From Hirudinaria manillensis (Eukaryota > Annelida > Clitellata > Hirudinida > Hirudinidae): a stretch of DNA of 64,000 nucleotides. Location: assembly GCA_034509925.1 (NCBI GenBank), contig CM067534.1, positions 9,619,501 to 9,683,500 on the forward strand, in the 5' to 3' direction. Position 1 is the first letter of the stretch. Each line of letters begins with the position of its first letter. The notes under the pieces are model-generated. The model worked only from the letters and a program-made list of their open reading frames with translations, was not told where the DNA came from and did not search any database. The translations under genes were made by a program, and so were the position numbers. This document shows positions 39,001 through 53,100 of this stretch, piece after piece.

Positions 39001-42000
39001 GAAATGGAATTAAATTTAAATTTGCAAAAATTAAAATCTCCAACCGTTCTTATAAGCAGACATCTTGAGTTCTAAGTAATTGTTCTCCTCCTGAGTCCAG
39101 GCCAACATCTTCCTGTAGGACTCTCTTCCTTTCTCCGTCAACTTGTCCCACGGTTTCGGCTTCGACAGGAGTTCGCTCACGGTGCCCTGCGACAGTCCCA
39201 AAACTTCCTTGGCAAACTGTCTTTGACCTGACGATGAACACGACGACGTCGAGATTTTTGCAGACGAAAAAACCGAAGCGGGAGCGACTCACCGATGTTG
39301 TGAGCCGACAGAATGTCGCGAACTCTCTGCGCGATCTCGGAGGTGTCGGGAGAACTTCCGTCGGTCGGTTCGACTTTGGCGATTTGGAACGCGTCCGTCG
39401 AAGGATGGAAGGACGGAGAAGTCGCGACGTTTTGAGCGGAGGGCGAAGAACTTTTTACTTCGACGGGCTTCGAGGCGGACCGACAGCCTTCGTTCTGCAC
39501 GAGTTTCTGTTTCGCTGCCGGCGGGGAAGTCGGCAGGATTCCGGACGAGAGTTTCAGAAAGGGATTCAAGCCGGGAAGGACGTACCGAGCGGGAGAGAGC
39601 GACGTCGTGGCGATAGTCGTGGAAGTCGCCGATGGAGCAGACGACTGAGGTATACAGAAGAGGGCAGAAGGGAAGTAACCGGCTAACAGGGGATCCGTCA
39701 GAGCTGAAAGTTGGACATAGGGTGTTGGCACTTTGAAGTAGTAAAATATTTTTCAAAATGCAAACTTACATGGGTACTTGAGGTTCAAGAGGAACCGTTG
39801 AGCCCCAGAAAAAAGGGGAACCTTGGCCGGGAGATTGCCGAGCGTCGTCGTGGAAACCGAGGAATCGACGGACTTGGGGAGGTCGTCCGCAGAAGAACAT
39901 CTCGGACGCACGTCGTCGGGAGACTCGACGTTCCGAGACGTCGCGGTTTCGGGGGAACGGTCGGAGCACGGGTCCTCGGACGTGCCGTTCGGGCGACCCG
40001 ACTCGTTCTGAAAAAAACGCAGGTCCACGGGAATGCAGTTTTGAGGTGAGGAGCTGAAAGGAAAACGAGGAGGATATCAAAAGGTGCGGATAAGAAAAGG
40101 GGGAGTCTTAAAACGAATTCACGAACTTCTTTGTCGAGAATTCGTCGATTTTTTCTTTCAGGTTGCCCAGTTCGACCATGGCAGACTTCAGAGCTGCAAA
40201 GTCGACGACGGAATTTAAATTCAATTTAATTTTTAAAGTCCTCAGAAAGGAAATCGCGTCCGCGAAAGTAACGAAGCGACGAAACGAGTCCTAACTTCGA
40301 ATGCACGGCAGAGAATTTTCTTAAATGCATCTAAAGAGATTAAACTCGACCATAAAAGCTTTTACGTTCTCCGGGGAGCACTCGGACCAATAACGTGCGA
40401 GTGCAGATTCGTTCGACCGCCACCTGGTGGCGAGCGATCGCGACGGGTTTTTGGAGAGGAAAAAACGAGGCGTCGTTTTTCCGAGCGGGAATTTTCAAAA
40501 AGTTTCGAGTTTTCAGAAAGTCTTACATAAAATCATTGAAATAAATCTTCAAAACACTTGCCATATCATTTTCAATCTTTTTCAAAAGTACAAAGCAAAG
40601 ATACGTACGACGGGTTCCACGAGGAGAGATTATACGAAACATCAAACAATACGTTATGAAGATGTAAATAAATAATTAGCAAATCGTAGTCGTCACGTAT
40701 TAAATGGGTAACGACAAAAAACACGAGAAATAAAACGAGAACTCTACCGTCGGCCTCTCGAGTCGGGATTCGAACCGCGGACCTTCGAACCTCGGAGTTC
40801 CGTCGTCTCGGCAATCTGCCCGTCATGCTCGACGGAAACGGAACGGCAGACGTCCGAACGGAAAACGTTAACCGACGCACGAATTAATTCGAGTACAAAC
40901 TCGGTCGCACGTTCGGGAGGCAGAAACAAAACGAAGAAGCGATCGACGGACGAGGAAGCGAAGGAACGACGACTCCTCGGTTTTCCGAGTCGACTCTCGA
41001 CTCGAACGAACGAAGGTCGCGCAGACGAAAGAGACGAGGTCTAACCGGCGTGGAGGCAGCTGGCGTGGTGCTCCGACCGGGTCAACTTGTCGTGGACGGA
41101 CGTCTCCGTGGCGACCAACAGGCGCCATCTTTCCACGAACTTCTGCTCCAGCTCCGACTCCTTGGCCTTGAGGGTCGTCTGTCGAACGAACGACGTCGAG
41201 TGAATCGTCGAAACTCGTCGGAGGAGGTCAAAGGTTACGGTGGGAGGTTAAAAGTTCAAGGCGATTGGAATCGGACAACAATCATTTCTGGTCGTTCAAC
41301 TACCTGGATGATGCTATCAACTACCTGGATGATGCTATCAACTACCTGGATGATGCTATCAACTACCTGGATGATGCTATCAACTACCTGGATGATGTTT
41401 TCGACATCTCTCTTGTATTTCTCGAACTCCTCGGAAAGCTTCGCGTAATCTGAAACGAAACGATTTGCAGTTCGAGATAAAAATCGTCGGATTTTAAAAA
41501 TTAACTTTTAATCAACGAGAACGGAAACATTTGAAGAAAACTTTGTTTGAGGATACAAACACAAGAAATACACAAGAAATACAAGAAATACACAAGAAAT
41601 ACACATGAAATGCACAAGAAATACACATGAAATACACAAGAAATACACATGAAATACACAAGAAATACACAAGAAATACACATGAAATACACAAGAAATA
41701 CACATGAAATACACACGACACACATTCTGATCGAGAGACAAGAATATAACAATGGACACAATAATCAGAACTATTATTATTTGAATAATTAACACAATGA
41801 TTAACACGATGATAACACAACAATTGACACAATGATTAACACAATGATAACACAATAATTAACACGATGATAACACAACAATTAACATAATGATGGCTCT
41901 CTGATGACTCATGAATAAGCATCACAGTTGATTAAATTATAGTTTATTCATAGCCAGTGAGATGGCCAGGATGATGAAGATGATGATGACGACGACGACG

Positions 42001-42107
42001 ACGACGATGATGGCTGAGTAACATATTTTTCTTGGCTTCTATTACATTTCATTTGTCAATATGAACAAATTGTTGACAAGCAGATTCAAATAATATTAAT
42101 ATTATTA

Positions 42108-42140
<33 letters not shown>

Positions 42141-42756
42141 TTAGTAATAATAATAATGTAGTCAATGCTTTTGATAAGCACACAAGGGCTTATAAATGAA
42201 TTTGTTTACAATTCCGAAAAGACTGAGGACCTTAAGAGGGCAAATGAATGCAAGAGCGTGCGATCCTTGTCAATTATGGGTCGAGTGATTGACACGCGAT
42301 GACGATTATGATAATGATTATGATAATGATGATGATGATGTCGACGATGATGATTAGAGCCGAGGCACGGGAGTACAGGACTGACCCTTGCACTGGTGGT
42401 CTCCACTGCAGGTGTTTGTTTCAGTTTGTGACCAGGAGTCCTTAGCCGGAAGATTGGAAGGTCTCGCTGTTGGTGTTGTTGTTGGTGTTGGTGTTGCTGT
42501 TGTTCTTCTCCTAACATCCGTAGTTTCAATGGAATCTGGCAGTGGAATGGTGGATGTCATTTGTTATAAACAACTCATCATTTTCATCATCATCGTAGTC
42601 GTCGTCGTTGCCCCAAGAGGTGCGTGTTCGAATCCAGGGAAGTCGTAAAGCAAAAGAAGGCCTCAAATGTACTTTATATACTGCCTCCTAATTGGACTCC
42701 AAACGAGAGAAATTCAGAATAAAATTCAAAATACGAAGACAATGATGGTGATGATG

Positions 42757-42790
<34 letters not shown>

Positions 42791-45700
42791 CGATGATGAT
42801 CAATTAGAGTCTGAAACGTTTGAGACCCCACATTGACGCGGTCCTTGAGGAAGAATTAATGGTTAAAGATGCTGTTAAAGATGTTAATTGCTCACAGGCT
42901 CTACATTGGTGGCTCGTCATGATAATGATCTTTAAAATGAAGATAATCAAGGGATTACGCTGACGACGATGATGATGACGATGATGATGATGACGATGAC
43001 AAGAAATGTTATGACGGACACAGCACGCTCGATCAAATAGAAAGACCGTGTATTCTATGCTGGGTCATCAGGAGGCAAATAACTCTAACACGAATATTTG
43101 GAATTTCCAAGCTCTAAAAATAAATAAAAATTCCAATACACAAATACAGGAAGATAAAGCCAGGAAGACAGGAGAGCCGACAGTTCTCTGGTCCAAGTTC
43201 TTGCAAACTGAAAGCGAAAGTGTTGTTCAATGATGCGTGAAGATGCAAAGAAGCACGAGACAAATACCAATAATAGTCTGACGGCACTTTGGAGTTTACA
43301 TCTGAATATTAATGTTACTGTTTAATATGGAGCAGGTAATTAAGCAGGTGATTAACGATCACCTTTTTATATGAATATTATTGTATTATTATTATTATTA
43401 TTAATGTGAGCCATGATTAGGCGCCGAGAGATTATATCCACACGAGAAGCATTTCCTGATTTCCTTGAAAGGATGCAAAAGACTTGATAATCTCATTCCA
43501 TTTCCAATCCTAGACGCATCCAACACACACACGCACACGAACACGTTCACACGTACAGCTCCCCTCGTGATCTCACATCCGCAGATGCACAAAGAAGGGA
43601 TGCATAAGGAAATGTAACTTCTAATTGGAAACAGATGGACGGACGGAGGTTATCACTGGGCATATATTGAGCTCATTAGTGACAGGAGCTTTGTAAAGAA
43701 GGCAGGTCAGGAGTGACTGGGGATTGAGTGAGTGAGGAGTGAGTGAGTGAGTGAGTGAGTGAGTGAGTGAGTGAGTGAGTGAGTGAGTGAGTGAGTGAGT
43801 GAGTGAGTGAGTGAGTGAGTGAGTGAGTGAGTGAGTGAGTGAGTGAGTGAGTGAGTGAGTGAGTGGAAATTCTACTCGAAATAACAACAACAATAACAAC
43901 TGACCTGATCGGACAACTCTGTTCCTGTTGCTGGCTTCGATGAACTTTCTTTCGAAGCAGTTGAAATCCTCGGCATTCATTGATGAGTCCTTCTCTGTTG
44001 TTGTTGTTGTTGCTCTGATGTCCTGAGAAATCGTAAATATTCACATGCAACAAGTTAGATGTTTACAACAACAACAACACCGACATCATCGTCATCATCA
44101 TCATCAATATTTACATTCGACAGCATCTTTATTGTCGCCATGACAACGAACAATGACACCTGGCATCCAGGCAATGGATTACGTCCTGGACTCTCGCCCC
44201 AGTGTCAATGACTTTTGAGGACAGGATTGTCATAACATCATAATTTATACAATATTATGGCAATCAATATTAATATTAATGAATATTAATTAACATTTAA
44301 CTCCTCCCACCTCCAATAAAAAACAGAAACTTTTAAATTAAGAAAAAAAAAATAAAAAAAAATATGATCGTCGATATGAATCTGAAGTAAAGACAAGCAA
44401 GGTTGATTGAAAGAAGAGCAAAAGAATGAAAGAAGAGCAAAGAAATAAAAACTTATCCTCGTTGCTGTAAACAAAAGGACCGCTGGAAACAATGCCACAG
44501 GCATTAGTTGCGTCGATGGTCGGCATAAATTCAACAAACTCAATCAATGCCTTCAACCATCGATCGACCTGCAGTCAACTGGGAGCACTCCAGGCTCTGC
44601 ACACTGAGCCAAGACCAGCACTGCTATTCAGACCACCATCCATCCATCCATCCATCCGTCCGTCCGTCCGTCCGTCCACCTTTATTCGTTCATTCACTCC
44701 ATGGCTGATCGACTGATTGGATGACTCATTCATTCGCTCATTCATTCGTTCGTTCGTTCATTCATTCATTCATTCATTCATCAATTCATCGAAATGATCA
44801 AACGTAGATTCGACGCTTTAATTAATCTCTCCTTCCATCAATACGTTCATTCATCTTCATTCATCCACCCGTTTGTTTACCAGTCCGTCCATCCTTCCTT
44901 CCAGCAGGACATTTATTGTCATAAGCATTAGGAGTCTTATGAGTCAATAAGTCAATGAAGCCGCAGTCAAACAATCGTTCCAAGGTTCTGAGGTTCAAAT
45001 CCCAGTCCGAACCCTCCAAGTGAATTTCTGAATGTCGAGCGAATCCAAATCTCTTAACAGCAACAACAACAACAACAACAGCCAAGACTTCAACAACAAC
45101 AAGAACAGCAACATTGGGAACGTGAAATCATAAAAACACCGACTTGTGATGGTTCGTATGTAAACATTGCAAGTTGATTCCATGCACGAAAGTGAAGCAG
45201 TTCATGGAAAACAATTAATTAATTAGCAACGACAGCAGCAGCAGCAACAACAACGACAACCACAACAACAACAACATCAGATGAAGCAATCAACACTGGA
45301 AACATCATTTGGAAATTGAAAGCTTTTGATTAATTTTAGAATCCACGTTATTTACTTACTGCAAATATTTTATTTATTTATTTATTTATTTATTTATTAT
45401 TATTGATTATTATTATTAATAATTTGATTATAATTATTAATAATTTGATTATATTTCGCTAAAATTCGTCAAAGAAGAACGACTTCTGTCCGGTCAAATG
45501 AATGCAAAAAGAGACCGTACGTACATAACACCACACATAACACAAGACATACATAACACCACACATACATAACACGAACCTGTTATTACGTCGATAAAAT
45601 GCTTTAAAATATTTAAAAATATTTGCTGGAAATATTAGCATCAGTCTGGATGATAAAAAGCACAACTTTACACTTAAAACTTACCACCCTCGTGACCTTT

Positions 45701-46266
45701 AGACGACCTTGAGAGAAGGTGATGAAGGTCACTTCTGAGGAGTCAAAAGGTCAAAGCAGAAAGAACGAAGGAAAAGCAGAAGAAAGTGTTCCACAGGGCA
45801 AAGTCCGAGGGAGCGACGTGGATGCATCCGATTGGTTGTGACGAAGATAATGATAAGAATAAAAATAAGAGGCAAATAAAATAATTGATGAGCAGATAAT
45901 AAGAATGGATCTCAAAAGTGTCCGGATGTGTTTCTGGATTTTGTTGATGTTTCCAAAGTTAATTGGGTCTTCCTTGGCTGAAGGATAGAATTGCAGGTAG
46001 ACCAACGGATGGATGGATGGGATGGATGGATGGATGGGATGGATGGGTGGAATGGATGGATGGATGGATGGGATGGATGGGTGGATGGATCAGAGAAGAA
46101 TGGGAGGCAAGCAAAGAAGGGATGGATTGATAAAAGAGAGAATCATCACCATTGATTATTATTGAAACATTAGAAGACCTTATTAACATATCCATGATTA
46201 AAACAAAACATTCTTGTTCAACCGATATCATGCTACAACAGATCAGTAAGGGTGCATCATTACCAT

Positions 46267-46298
<32 letters not shown>

Positions 46299-46871
46299 TC
46301 ATCACTGTCTGGTATTAAAAAGGATTGAGTATCCATAATTTCCATGTTGAGGTTCCACGTGTGACTTGTTCAGTCCTAACAAAAACAAACAAACAAACAA
46401 ACAAACAAACAAACAAACAAACAAACAAACAAACAAACAAACAAACAAACAAACAAACAAACAATTCCTACTCCTCAAGTCTTACGACCTGTTACACGCC
46501 TATTCACGCCATTCCACATCGATATCGTCAACGTCATCGTCATCACTATCATCACCATGTATCATCGAGTGGAATTATATAATGAGCGTGCATTTCTCCA
46601 ACGAGGAAACCCAGCACATTTAGAACTTAATAATATCTACCAAGGGAGTGGTGATGATGATGATGATGATGATGATAACAATGAAGATACTATCATCACA
46701 TCCAATCGTCTCAACATCATTATCACCATCACAGTCAAATTCTGTCCACCATTCTTGAACTGAACCCATACCAATGCCATCAAGATGTTATATGCATATT
46801 ATAGCAGGCTAATTATGCCTCATTCCGAAATAATAATAATAATAATAATAAATTAATAATAATAATAAATA

Positions 46872-46902
<31 letters not shown>

Positions 46903-47056
46903 TAATGTCAATAACGAATGACAACCAAGTCAATGTCAAGCTATTTGAACAGATGACATGACAAGGTTCACATACAACATTTGCAGAGATTATTTCAAGC
47001 AATCCACAACATTTTAACAGTTTAACAATCATAAATGCATTAGTAAATAAATTAAC

Positions 47057-47127
<71 letters not shown>

Positions 47128-50100
47128 TAATAACAATAACAATAATAATAACAACAATAATAATAATAATAATAATAACAATAATAATAATAATAATAAT
47201 AATAACAATAATAATAATAATAATAATAACAACAACATCTGAAGACATTACAACAACAACAACAACAACACATACGTAGGCAGCAAAGACGTAGAAGGAG
47301 AGCAATTTGAATAGAATCGATCCGATGGCAGGGCAATACATCAATAATGGATGCTTATTGATCAGCTGCGCATGCGCACGGACCCCAATCGATGTCGGCC
47401 GCATGTGATTATAAAATCAATGACAGCAGTGAGGTGCTGATGATGATGATGAAGACGATGATGATGTACGATGATGATATGGCGATCATCAGCATCACGG
47501 ATCAACTTGCACTCGTCCATCTATCCATCCGTCTTCCATCCGTCCATCCATCCATCCGTCCGTCCGTCCATCCATTCGGCATACAGAAATAAAACTCCAA
47601 AGAAAGAACAATAATTTTTCCTTTAAAAAGGAAAATTCTAGAAATCCTGGAGCAGATAAAAACAAACAAACAAACAAACAAACAAACAAACAAACAAACA
47701 AACAAACAAACAAACAAACAAACAAACAAACAAACAAACAAACAAACAAACAAACAAACAAACAAACAAACAAACAAACAAACAAACAAACAAACAACAA
47801 ACAAACAAACCAACAAACAAACAAACAAACAAACAAACAAACAAACAAACAAACAAACAAACAAACAAACAAACAAACAAACAAACAAACAAACAAACAA
47901 ACAAACAAACAAACAAACAAACAAACAAACAAACAAACAAACAAACAAACAAACAAACAAACAAACAAACAAACAAACAAAACGACGACTTGAAAACGTA
48001 AATAAAATCAAGTAAAAACAGAACGAAAGTGAAACAAAAGCTGGTTTTCCCCAGAACTTCGCTGGGAGACGAGACGCGTCGCTCGATGACGGCGCTCAAT
48101 AGGATCGACTGAATGATTGAAGGAGGGGAATTTTATCGAGTCATCCACGATACGGGAGATGGAACGCATCGATTCCGAGTGGGAGTTGAACCTCCAGCCT
48201 TCGAGTCGAAAGCTGCTGGACTCGACGGTAGTCGCTTCGTTGGCCGTTTGCCGATTATGATGATGATGATGATGATGCATCAGCATTTAATGTTAACGTC
48301 TGAATGTCTAATGGTGAATGTCAATGTCCATATCTGAATCTGAATGTCCTAGCAACCCATTTGCAGACTGAATTTAATGATTCCGACAAAAATCGCAGGC
48401 TATTTGATCATCCTGTTCGAGCTATTGTTACGTGGGTTACGAAAGCAACAGTAGGTAAACACGAGCCTCGTCAGTAGTGGCTTTTTAGGATGAAATTAAA
48501 CTGATTTAAACTCTTTTTATTTTTAATAAACGTTCAAAATGTTGTCGTCATCGACCGACCTGCATTCATTCGCACTTCCATCCATCCGTCTCGTAATCAA
48601 AATAATTTTTTACTTCTGGATTTGGAGATTCTGTTGGAAGCTTCGAGTCATCCATTGTGGTCCTCAACTGAGAGTCACTTGCATCTGCAGCTGATGACAT
48701 CTGGCAACAATTTGCATAACTTTATGCAATTGTAATTCAAAGTAAATGCTTTAAAATACAGACAAACAAATCGATGAATTTATGGTTTTTAACGGAACAA
48801 ATAACAAATAATCCTCTCGGTCACAAATAAGTCCTAATCGCCAAAGACTTAAATAGCTGATCATCACAACCGAACGACAATTTGTTTAAAGCATTTGTGG
48901 TTAATTCAATGTATATCTTATCATTATCATCACCATCTCCATATCATGGTTGCATCATGGGATCACTATTCTGGAAAGCATCAATTGATAAAATATTACC
49001 TCTTCAAATGGCTCAGGTTAAGACATGTGAGAAATATTATTTATTATTTATTATAATAATATACGAATATTATTCATTTTGAAATATTGCAATCATTGAT
49101 GAAAAATATGAAATAATTTTAAAAGTGAATTATCACAAAAGGTTTTTGAAGGTTCAATGGCATCATTATTGATAACAACTGCCCAGTGTCCAGATAAGTA
49201 AGCAGATGATATTTGCAGAGAAAAGTCTCTTCTTGAAATACTTCAAAGAAAGGCCATCATCATCATCATCATCATCATCGTCATCGTCATCGTCATCAAT
49301 AATGGTGGACTGTCAAAGCATTCCTGCACTCTGTTTGTTCCTTCAGTCTAATATTTCATTTGAAAATAAACTGCCACCTAAAACGTTCTTCGAGTCGAAA
49401 ATCGTTCGACACAACACAACAACAACAACACAGCAACAACACAACAACAACACAGCAACAACACAACAACTCAACAACAACCGAGCACAACACCTTGCCT
49501 TTTCCCCTTTAAATAATTGAAATAATGACAAATTGCAAACGAACAGTAAAATGGCAGCCCGTGGGAGGCAAGCAAATTCGTTTCGCCCGTGGCTGCCGCC
49601 AGCGTGTGGTTGCTCGAGTTTTGCATTGAAATAAAATCAATTGCTTTTCTTTCCAATCGATGGCTTAAATGCGAACAAAGCGTGTTCGAAACTGCGCACG
49701 GAGTTTGAATTAAGTTTTTCTATTCGGACGGATCGATGCACACGGATTGTGATCGCGATGCTCGTGTATCATCACCGAAGAGGTTTTTAAGAAGCAATCG
49801 AATAATTGCTTCGCTCCGTATCGAGAAAATCCATAAAACGGCCAGACCCGACACTGACGAATCTAGGGCCAAAGGTGTCGATTGGCACCCGCAAGCGTCC
49901 CTGACGGATAAACACCATAAAAGTGGTAAAAGCAGTAAGAATGGCTTCGGACGACGACGGGTTTGGGCGGCGAACGCTCCTTTAGCCTCGAGATGAAATA
50001 ACGATCTTCACCGGCGGTAGAGCTCGCCATGCTCTCGAGAAAATCAATTCTCGAGATCAGGCTGATGGAAATCAATAATATCGACTGATCGTCACTACCA

Positions 50101-53100
50101 GCGCATAATTCAATTCGGCGCGAAGGAGAGTTCGCGCATCACGCATATTTTCTCTTCGCGATACGAGATTCGTTCGTTCGTTCGTGAATTTCAGGTTATT
50201 GATCAGACGATCACTAAATCGCTCGCTCCCTCTTCTAAAACCACGTAAAGTCTGAAAAAAAAAGGAATGTAAGACAGCTGGAGAAGACAAGAGCCGAGAC
50301 CGGTTGCGTCGGCGAGTTTATAAGCTTTCCCGGGCCACGTGCACGTGCTCTGGAAATGGACACGGCATCTGTCGAAAATTCAAATCATAGCGTCGATCGA
50401 TGAAACTCATCAGCAGTGATGGAGGAACATCAAGGAGGGAGAAAGGAAGAGATCTTCCGAGTGCAGCGAGGAAACAAAGAACCGCCGGTGTGCGTGTGCG
50501 CTCGTGTCGGTGCATTCACGGTCACATCGATCGGAAGGCAGGAGATACCTCATGCAGGTTGTCGTCGCATCGATCTGTAACTTTATATTTATGGAATCCA
50601 TTCCACGTAGAAAGGACATTTTCCACAGCAGAAGATCTGGCCTTTCACCGACAAAGACATGATTCATTCATTCATCTGTCCGTCCATCCATCCATCCATT
50701 CATTCATTCATTCAATCATTCATTCGTCCATGCATTCCAGTCTTCCTAGTCGACCGACGTCATCAAGATGGCATCGTCATCAACAGACGAATCGTGCCTC
50801 TTTCTGAAACCAGAAAAGACAATTCCTCGAGCAGAGACGTGTTCAATGATCGCAATGAGAAACAAGAGCCGCCGATGTCGCCTTCGGTTCGTGCACGAGC
50901 GCACGCGCACACCGGTTGCAAAAGCACAGCACACAGGTATGACTGAGCAGAAGAAAAGAGTAGGAATTATCCGGATCGATCAATCAATAGGCAGGAAAGA
51001 GAAGAAAAAACAAGCCACATGTGGAATGCAATCAAACCGAGCAGCCTATACGACCATTGTTAACTGTTGCTCGATCGAAGCCGCGAACCACCGTAGCGTT
51101 CGCTGCGTCACAGCAGACCGTGCAGCGACGGTTTCCAAGAGTCCTAGGAAACGAATGTAATCGTAGAAAATGGCCGATTCTTAGGAACATTAAAATGCCA
51201 TCGACGGCGCTTTTTGGAAATGCCGACGGACGGACGGATGGGTTGTTGGATTGGAAATGATTTTATTTTTCTCAACGGATGGTTGGACGGACGGACGGAT
51301 GGATGGATGGAAAGGAGTGGAAATGGCCGAAAGATGAAGTGACCACCTCTGTAAGTAGCCAATCGCTCTGCAAGATGGCGTTTGCTGATATTTCCAAGGA
51401 AAGGTGTACGCGGTGTGGATTATTGAAGATGTTGAGGGGAGAAGAGAGGGGAAGATAGAGGGAAGCTGCTAAACGTAAGGAGATCGACAGCAACTTAAGA
51501 CCGACTATCGTATGCTTGAAAATCATAAATCAAAGTGAGACAATCCAGCCTAAAATCACGTAACTCGACTCGCACGTTTCATCTGCAACTGAATGAGAAA
51601 TTCATGCCGACCTGGAATGGTTTAGAAACACCTTCACGGCATCTGCGTCGAAGTTTCTGTGCTTCTGCATCTCTATGTCTCTGTCCCTGTGCGTTCCAGT
51701 CCTCGTATTGACGTTCGATGAACAAATTTCCTTCTTACAGACTCTACTACTTCTATTGCGTTACCGCTACCAACAGAGGATCAACAACTCATTCTCTCAA
51801 GCCCGTCAATACCATCACAAATATTTGTGAGCTCTCTCCTGGTGAGACCGTGTGTGTGTATTCCTATAAGCGTCCATTCTTTCCTCTCCACTCCCCTCTT
51901 ACGGTTCCAGGAATCACGTGGCAACAACAACAACAACAACCGGCGGGCAAGTGGTCCAAACAGAGGTTCCATTTGGCGTTTTCATCGGCGAATTTCACTG
52001 ATGGAAGTCAACGACAGGTCGGCAAACATTGCCATTGACTCCTCAAATGGAATGAATTGATGGACGAGTGGAAGGCAGGAGGGAAGGATGGACGGACCGA
52101 CGACGCGAATGATCGTTCGCCTGGCAAACATAACGGGAGAGAACAAGCGCTGAAAAAGTGAAGTGAGCAACAGTGTGGAAGGGCTGGATATGGATCGGTG
52201 AGCGATTTGCTTGTAGGTAGGTGTGCGCTGGTCGATGCAACAACCGGTGCCTAGCCGATCGGAAGAATTACGCGCGAATACGTCGTTTCGAAGCAGACGA
52301 CATTTGCTCTCATGTCATCCAAGTCGTGCTGACCAACCAACCAACATTTTGCTTATTTCTTGAAAAATAAAAAGGTCCAGATCAAACAATTACTATCCAC
52401 TTGCAGTGTCTTTAGAATATCTTTCAGGCACAGAATTGTCACAGTCACAAATGCAAACAAATACCTAAATCACATGGACTTCGTAAATGTTCTCTTTGCA
52501 ATGCTCGTTCGTATCTTCGGTCGGATCTCTCCCGACCAGAGAGGCCAAGAAAAGGGCAAATTCAATTTTAAATCGAAAGATCACTAGCAAGGATCATTGA
52601 TGTTCACTCGACTGAAAACACACCATCGATTTTTCAATGGTCCCCTCAACATTCAAATTTTTCAATAGCTTATTGAACAGCAAGCTGCAGCCAAAACTTT
52701 CATCAATGGCTGCACAGACAAAGGATGGCTTTGACATAATATTAGCTTCTGAATGAAAACTTTATAGGTATAATGCATGATATTGTGTTTGAGATCTTTT
52801 ACTTCATTGAGAAAGGGCATTCAACTTTCACAAGTTGCATTACAGAACCAAACAACTTGAATGAGCCCACCATTTGCAAATTCAAAATGGTTTAGTATTG
52901 TAACATTAAAAAAAACCCATCATTTCTTAAATTTGTTTATAAATAATTTGTTTTCATATATTAAACAACGTTCCGTTAAATATTGAGAAGAAAGAAATCA
53001 ATACGAACACGAACATCTGTCCGATCGATAATAAACATTTATCAATGAACGGTAAAATTAAGATTCGCAACATGACTGCTTAAACCGGGCAACAGAAACT

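Noticed and set aside
41508..41855. CRISPR-like regularly spaced repeats
   Set aside because: The units are contiguous 11-bp tandem repeats without spacers, inside an animal gene intron.
43621..44053. Frames with THSLTHSL repeats
   Set aside because: Translation of (GAGT)n; only the exon at 43905-44022 in another frame is coding.
44338..44556. Possible additional CUX exon ([19 protein letters not shown])
   Set aside because: Protein-like, but no GT or GC donor after it and the neighbouring exons join in phase without it; could be revisited with transcripts.
46853..47404. 183-codon Ile-rich frame resembling a membrane protein
   Set aside because: The hydrophobic run is the translation of (AAT)n repeats.
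47495..48099. Long minus-strand frames encoding FVCL repeats
   Set aside because: Produced entirely by the (CAAA)n array, open in all frames, no splice context.
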